Part shown: positions 60,241 to 64,000 of the stretch, piece after piece
Numbering within the stretch: the first letter of the stretch is position 1
How the letters are laid out: each line of letters starts with the position of its first letter
Assembly (NCBI GenBank): GCA_964580465.1
Contig: CAZOKJ010000010.1
Coordinates: 11,222-75,221 of the forward strand
DNA: 64,000 nucleotides
From: Taishania sp964580465
GTDB taxonomy: Bacteria > Bacteroidota > Bacteroidia > Flavobacteriales_D > Crocinitomicaceae
Reading direction: 5' to 3'
Position numbers and translations under genes: made by a program
The notes under the pieces: model-generated
What the model was told of the DNA's origin: nothing
Seen by the model: the letters and a program-made list of their open reading frames with translations, nothing else
Databases searched by the model: none

Positions 60241-60615
60241 TTATAAATTAAGTATTGTTTTTCCTTTTATTAAGCTAATATGACAATTGTCTCCTCTTAT
60301 TTCATACGTTTCTGAAACGACGTTTTGTCCATTTGCAAAACCTTTGAACAAAATAATTTCTGTTTTGTTTCTAACGTAGTTCAAATGATTGTCTTCTAGT
60401 ACAATATAAGAATTGTTCTCGTTAAAAGTTGGGTTTTCAAAGTATATTTTTTCTCCAGTACTTTGAACGACAGAATAGGTGCTATCCAAAGCTGATCCAT
60501 TGACCTTAAGCGTGATTAAGCGATATTCTTCTGTACACACTTCATCGTCTTTCTTACAATTAGAAAGAGCAATTGCAAAACTAGCAATGATAACAAGTAA
60601 TAAGTTTTTCTTCAT
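60241..60615 (-). CDS. Small lipoprotein, function unknown
   Basis: 124 residues. Lipobox LSNC (Cys20) followed by KKDDE, typical of Bacteroidota surface or periplasmic lipoproteins. The rest is strand-rich (EYRLITLKVNGSALDS, KTEIILFKGFANGQ). No family recognised. Three nt downstream of the ATPase gene of the Mla-type transporter, so it probably belongs to that transcript, though a link in function is unproven. Confidence 0.6.
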   Translation of the reverse strand: MKKNLLLVIIASFAIALSNCKKDDEVCTEEYRLITLKVNGSALDSTYSVVQSTGEKIYFENPTFNENNSYIVLEDNHLNYVRNKTEIILFKGFANGQNVVSETYEIRGDNCHISLIKGKTILNL

Positions 60616-60618
60616 TTT

Positions 60619-61383
60619 TTAGCGTTTACTTTGCATGTTTTCACGAATTTCTTTCATGAAACTAGAGGCATAGACGAAGTCTAAAATTTCTTGGTTATCT
60701 GTTGTTATAATTGAATTACGATCACCTTCCCACCATTTTTGCCCTTTATGAATAAAGATGACACGGTCTCCAATTTCAATAACTGAGTTCATATCATGGG
60801 TAATAACGATGGTCGTCATGTTGAATTCATACGTTAACTCACGAATTAATTCATCAATTACAATAGAGGTTTTGGGGTCGAGGCCAGAGTTTGGTTCGTC
60901 ACAGAATAAGTATTTTGGTTGCATTGCAATGGCACGAGCAATAGCAATACGTTTTTGCATACCACCACTTGTTTCTGCTGGATATAATTTATTTTTACCT
61001 GTCAAGTTTACACGTTCCAAACAAGAATTGGCTCTATCCAACATTTCACTGTTTGACATTTTCGTAAACATACGCAATGGAAACATCACATTTTCCTCTA
61101 CAGTCATGGAGTCAAATAGGGCAGACCCTTGAAAAAGCATGCCAATTTCTTTTCTAATTTCTGTCTTTTCGGTACGTGACATTTCTAAGAAATTACGTCC
61201 ATCAAACAATACTTCACCAGTTTCTGGGGTATGTAGTCCAACAATGTTTTTTGCTAAAACAGATTTTCCACTACCAGAAGCACCAATAATTAGATTGACT
61301 TTTCCTTTTTCAAACGTTGCGTTGATATCATGTAAGACATGATTACCTTTAAAGGTCTTGTTGATGTTTTTTACTTCAATCAT
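60619..61383 (-). CDS. ABC transporter ATP-binding protein, MlaF-like
   Basis: 254 residues. Walker A GASGSGKS, signature SGGMQKRIAIARA (the variant SGGM typical of MlaF-like ATPases rather than LSGGQ), Walker B YLFCDEPNSGLDP and switch His in VITHDMN. With the permease gene it forms a phospholipid-type ABC transporter of the inner membrane. Overlaps the permease gene by one base. Confidence 0.88.
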   Translation of the reverse strand: MIEVKNINKTFKGNHVLHDINATFEKGKVNLIIGASGSGKSVLAKNIVGLHTPETGEVLFDGRNFLEMSRTEKTEIRKEIGMLFQGSALFDSMTVEENVMFPLRMFTKMSNSEMLDRANSCLERVNLTGKNKLYPAETSGGMQKRIAIARAIAMQPKYLFCDEPNSGLDPKTSIVIDELIRELTYEFNMTTIVITHDMNSVIEIGDRVIFIHKGQKWWEGDRNSIITTDNQEILDFVYASSFMKEIRENMQSKR

Positions 61384-62129
61384 TAGAGGAGCAATAATTG
61401 AGTTAATATTAAGTTCAATACCAGCACAGTGATACTATTTGTCACAACAGCTTCTGTCGCTGCTCTACCAACTTCAAGTGATCCACCTCTAGTGTAGTAT
61501 CCATAATAAGAAGCAATAGAAACAATTGTAAAAGCAAAGAACAATGTTTTTACCAAAGCATAAGTAACCTCAAAAGGTCGGAAGAAAGCACGAATACCGT
61601 AAATGTAATCTTCTGTAGAGCCTAATCCTGTGCCAACAAGAGCAACCCAGCCACCAACTAAACTAAGCGCCATGGAAATAATAACTAAAATAGGAAAGAA
61701 TGTTACAGCTGCAATAATTTTTGGCAATACTAAATAGTTTAATGAATTAACCCCCATGATTTCTAAGGCATCAATTTGTTCTGTAATGCGCATTGTTCCT
61801 ATTTCAGAAGAAATGTTCGAACCCACTTTACCAGCAAGAATTAAAGAAATAATTGTTGGTGAGAATTCTAAAATCGTTGTCGAACGCGTAATATACCCAA
61901 CAGTGTATTTAGGTAATAATGGGTTGTCAATGTTTGATGAAATTTGAAGCGCAATAACTGCACCGATAAACACAGACATGATAGCAACAATCGAAATTGA
62001 ATTGATACCAATAATCTGGATTTCGTCAAAAACGCGTATACGGAATACCTTCCATTTTTCTGGTTTAGCAAAAACAATTCCAAGCATTTGGAAGTATCTG
62101 CCGATATGTTCAAATAGTTTTTTTATCAC
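61383..62129 (-). CDS. ABC transporter permease, MlaE family
   Basis: 248 residues. Five predicted helices and the MlaE signature region (ALEIMGVNSLNYLVLPKIIA, which sits on the membrane surface). Family function is lipid transport between outer and inner membrane together with MlaD. No MCE-domain (MlaD) gene is next to it; it must be encoded elsewhere or be absent. First gene of the unit, divergent from the SprT-like gene. Confidence 0.88.
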   Translation of the reverse strand: MIKKLFEHIGRYFQMLGIVFAKPEKWKVFRIRVFDEIQIIGINSISIVAIMSVFIGAVIALQISSNIDNPLLPKYTVGYITRSTTILEFSPTIISLILAGKVGSNISSEIGTMRITEQIDALEIMGVNSLNYLVLPKIIAAVTFFPILVIISMALSLVGGWVALVGTGLGSTEDYIYGIRAFFRPFEVTYALVKTLFFAFTIVSIASYYGYYTRGGSLEVGRAATEAVVTNSITVLVLNLILTQLLLL

Positions 62130-62193
62130 AAAGCACTAAGTTAATATAAAATTTCGTTTTTTTGTAGTTTATTTCTAAAATAACGTTCAAAAA

Positions 62194-62820
62194 TTGGAAA
62201 CGACTGCAAAAATAAAAACAATTTTGAAAAAATACCTACCTGAAGGTACAGAAGATTACATTGTTTCATTGTTTGTATCTTTTTCTGTCTCTTTTAAAAT
62301 TGTAAAACCTCGTTCCACAAAGTTAGGAGATTTTAGAGTAAATGGACTAGAACAGCCACAAATAACAGTAAATGGAGATTTGAATCCTTACTCATTTTTA
62401 GTGACAACCGTTCATGAATTTGCTCATTTAAAAACGTGGATTGAGCATGGAAGAAGTGTTAAACCTCATGGAAATGAATGGAAAAAGAATTTCATTGAGT
62501 TGATGTATCCAGTTATTCAGAAAAATTGTTTACCTAAAGACATTGAACAAGCTTTGTTAAATTCTTTTATGAACGTTAAGGCGTCATCTTGTAGTGATGT
62601 ACAGTTAAATCGTGTTTTAAAAAAATACGATGTCAATGAAACAAATGGCATTTTATTAGAACAACTACCAAAAAATACTATTTTTGTATTAAATAATAAG
62701 GCTTTTAAGAAAGGTGAATTAAGAAGAACACGTTATATGTGTACCGAATTGACATCTGGAAAACAATACCTTGTATATAAATTAGCAACAGTTGAACGAA
62801 TTGAAAATGAACACATCTAA
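62194..62820 (+). CDS. SprT-like zinc metalloprotease-domain protein
   Basis: 208 residues with a TTG start at 62194; there is no ATG close by, and the first residues (ETTAKIKTILKKYL) fit the family. SprT domain with the HEFAH zinc motif (HExxH) and a further His in KPHGNEW. C-terminal strands FVLNNKAFKKGELRRTRY and CTELTSGKQYLVYKLA take the place of a zinc ribbon. Relatives (Spartan/SprT) act on DNA-protein crosslinks; for Bacteroidota members this is only a homology hint. Overlaps the next gene by 14 bp. Confidence 0.82.
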   Translation: METTAKIKTILKKYLPEGTEDYIVSLFVSFSVSFKIVKPRSTKLGDFRVNGLEQPQITVNGDLNPYSFLVTTVHEFAHLKTWIEHGRSVKPHGNEWKKNFIELMYPVIQKNCLPKDIEQALLNSFMNVKASSCSDVQLNRVLKKYDVNETNGILLEQLPKNTIFVLNNKAFKKGELRRTRYMCTELTSGKQYLVYKLATVERIENEHI

Positions 62821-63877
62821 TTATGCAATTATTATGGCAGGCGGCGTTGGTAGTCGCTTTTGGCCTATGTCAACTCCTGACAGACCAAAACAATTTATTG
62901 ATGTGTTAGGCATTGGCAAAACGCTTATTCAAATGACCTATGAACGATTGATTCAATTGGTTCCAAAAGAAAATGTGTTTGTATTGACAAATGAAAAATA
63001 CGTTGATTTAGTTCAAACGCAACTGCCTGAATTGGCAAGAGGAACGATCTTGACAGAGCCTCAACGTAAAAATACTGCTCCTTGTATCGCTTATGCAGCG
63101 GCAAAGATATATGCTATTGACCCAAATGCTTGCATGATTGTTTGCCCTTCAGATCATTTGATTTTAAAAGAAAAAGCTTTCAGAGAAACGGTGAATAAGG
63201 CCATTGATAATGCTACAAAAAATGATAAAATTGTAACATTAGGAATTAAGCCTACTCGACCTGATACAGGATACGGTTATATTGAGTTTTCAAAAGAATT
63301 GATCAATCAAACAGGTGAAGTAACAGAAGTTTTACAATTTAGAGAAAAACCAAATTTAGAAACAGCCGAATTATTCGTAAAATCAGGTAATTTTTATTGG
63401 AATTCAGGTATTTTTGTTTGGAAAGCTTCAGTAGTTTTAGAAGCACTAAGCAAATATCAACTAGACTTGTATGACTTGTTTTGCTCAAATACTGCTGCAT
63501 ACAACACAAATAACGAGCAAGATTTTGTAAACAACGCTTTTTCTGTGTGTCAAGATATTTCTATTGATTACGCTGTAATGGAAAAAGCGGACAATGTAGA
63601 TGTTATTTTATCTAATTTTGATTGGAGTGATTTAGGAACGTGGAAAAGCTTAAATGAACATTTGGAAAAAGATACGTTTAACAATGCAATCATCGGCGAC
63701 AATGTTCATACCTTTAATGTTAAAAATTGTTTGATCAACATGCCAAATGACAAATTGGTATTAATTGACAGTTTGTCCAACCATATTGTTGTTGAAGCAG
63801 ATGGAGTATTGATGATTTTGAAAAATTCAAATGAACAAGAGTTGAAAAATTACTTAAAAGCGATTGAAAATAAATAA
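62807..63877 (+). CDS. manC: Mannose-1-phosphate guanylyltransferase
   Basis: 356 residues from the ATG at 62807 (a TTG at 62792 would add 5). GTP + mannose-1-phosphate to GDP-mannose, for polysaccharides and glycoproteins. Motifs: IIMAGGVGSRFWPMS, EPQRKNTAPCIAYAAA, CPSDHLILKEK, GIKPTRPDTGYGYIEF, QFREKPNLETAELF and NFDWSDLGTWKSL. The isomerase domain of bifunctional forms is absent. Overlaps the SprT-like gene by 14 bp, so translation is coupled, and ends at a strong terminator. Confidence 0.9.
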   Translation: MNTSNYAIIMAGGVGSRFWPMSTPDRPKQFIDVLGIGKTLIQMTYERLIQLVPKENVFVLTNEKYVDLVQTQLPELARGTILTEPQRKNTAPCIAYAAAKIYAIDPNACMIVCPSDHLILKEKAFRETVNKAIDNATKNDKIVTLGIKPTRPDTGYGYIEFSKELINQTGEVTEVLQFREKPNLETAELFVKSGNFYWNSGIFVWKASVVLEALSKYQLDLYDLFCSNTAAYNTNNEQDFVNNAFSVCQDISIDYAVMEKADNVDVILSNFDWSDLGTWKSLNEHLEKDTFNNAIIGDNVHTFNVKNCLINMPNDKLVLIDSLSNHIVVEADGVLMILKNSNEQELKNYLKAIENK

Positions 63878-63892
63878 TTAGAGTTCTTTAAA

Positions 63893-63936
63893 AACAACAG
63901 AGGCTACTTGATTCAAGTAGCCTCTGTTGTTTTTAT
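63893..63936 (+). terminator. Terminator after manC
   Basis: 17-bp perfect stem around GATTC (AACAACAGAGGCTACTT with AAGTAGCCTCTGTTGTT), followed by TTTATT. The remaining 63941-64000 bases hold nothing I can identify. Confidence 0.9.
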
Positions 63937-64000
63937 TAATGACGTCAGTCTGTCTAAAAACTTCTTTTTTAAACAAACTATTCACAAAAATATACAAATA

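Overview
The window is chromosomal DNA of a Bacteroidota bacterium, most likely order Flavobacteriales and perhaps near Fluviicola/Crocinitomicaceae (the family is inference). The evidence is the low GC content, promoters of the TAnnTTTG type, the absence of Shine-Dalgarno sequences, type IX secretion (T9SS) cargo with type A and type B sorting domains, a PorP/SprF protein, an S46 dipeptidyl peptidase, DUF4783-nadC linkage and a Reg_prop sensor protein.

Layout. 0-3.1 kb: 5' end of recJ, three tandem short SSB genes and divergent sbcD, a cluster of ssDNA and break-processing genes. 3.1-7.4 kb: a GT9 glycosyltransferase, a CapA-like protein, a deoxyhypusine-synthase-like enzyme, and a small membrane protein paired with a group III truncated globin. 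7.4-8.5 kb: a decayed IS1595-type insertion sequence with recognisable ends, then a short promoter/mini-ORF/terminator unit. 8.6-13.7 kb: rhodanese-aroC-msrA, a beta-propeller-like secreted protein and a DPP7-like peptidase. 13.7-14.1 kb: a non-coding, MITE-like element of about 310 bp. 14.3-19.2 kb: a secreted repeat protein, then the operon era-der-ppx/gppA-hydrolase. 19.2-23.1 kb: a decaying stretch with three pseudogenes around a membrane protein and a TPMT-type methyltransferase. 23.1-30 kb: surface and secreted proteins (collagen-like, T9SS type B cargo, beta-barrel, M43 metalloprotease), plus an SDR enzyme and a 119-bp palindromic repeat. 30-42.6 kb: housekeeping genes (DUF4783-nadC, tRNA-Leu(GAG), PLP decarboxylase, YhiN-type flavoprotein, hpt-adk-aroB, pyrG, yidC, purK). 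42.7-47.8 kb: a 1421-residue sensor/SpoIIE phosphatase and a helical exported protein split by one in-frame stop. 47.8-64 kb: a PTPS-family enzyme, coiled-coil protein, holB, saccharopine-dehydrogenase family, murI, a T9SS type B cargo/PorP-SprF pair, histidine kinase, WG-repeat/TonB-like/Crp operon, Mla-type ABC transporter, SprT-like protein and mannose-1-phosphate guanylyltransferase.

Most notable points. (1) The CTP synthase has Gly where the glutaminase nucleophile Cys is expected, while the His and Glu of the triad are kept. (2) Three diverged SSB paralogues without acidic tails lie between recJ and sbcD. (3) A MITE-like element and a 119-bp palindromic repeat occupy gene-free DNA. (4) A 21-codon ORF has its own promoter and a perfect 11-bp terminator stem. 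(5) A family-level conserved protein is interrupted by a single stop that is followed at once by ATG codons. I found no CRISPR array, phage, or recognisable complete defence system. All functions are read from sequence motifs without database searches.
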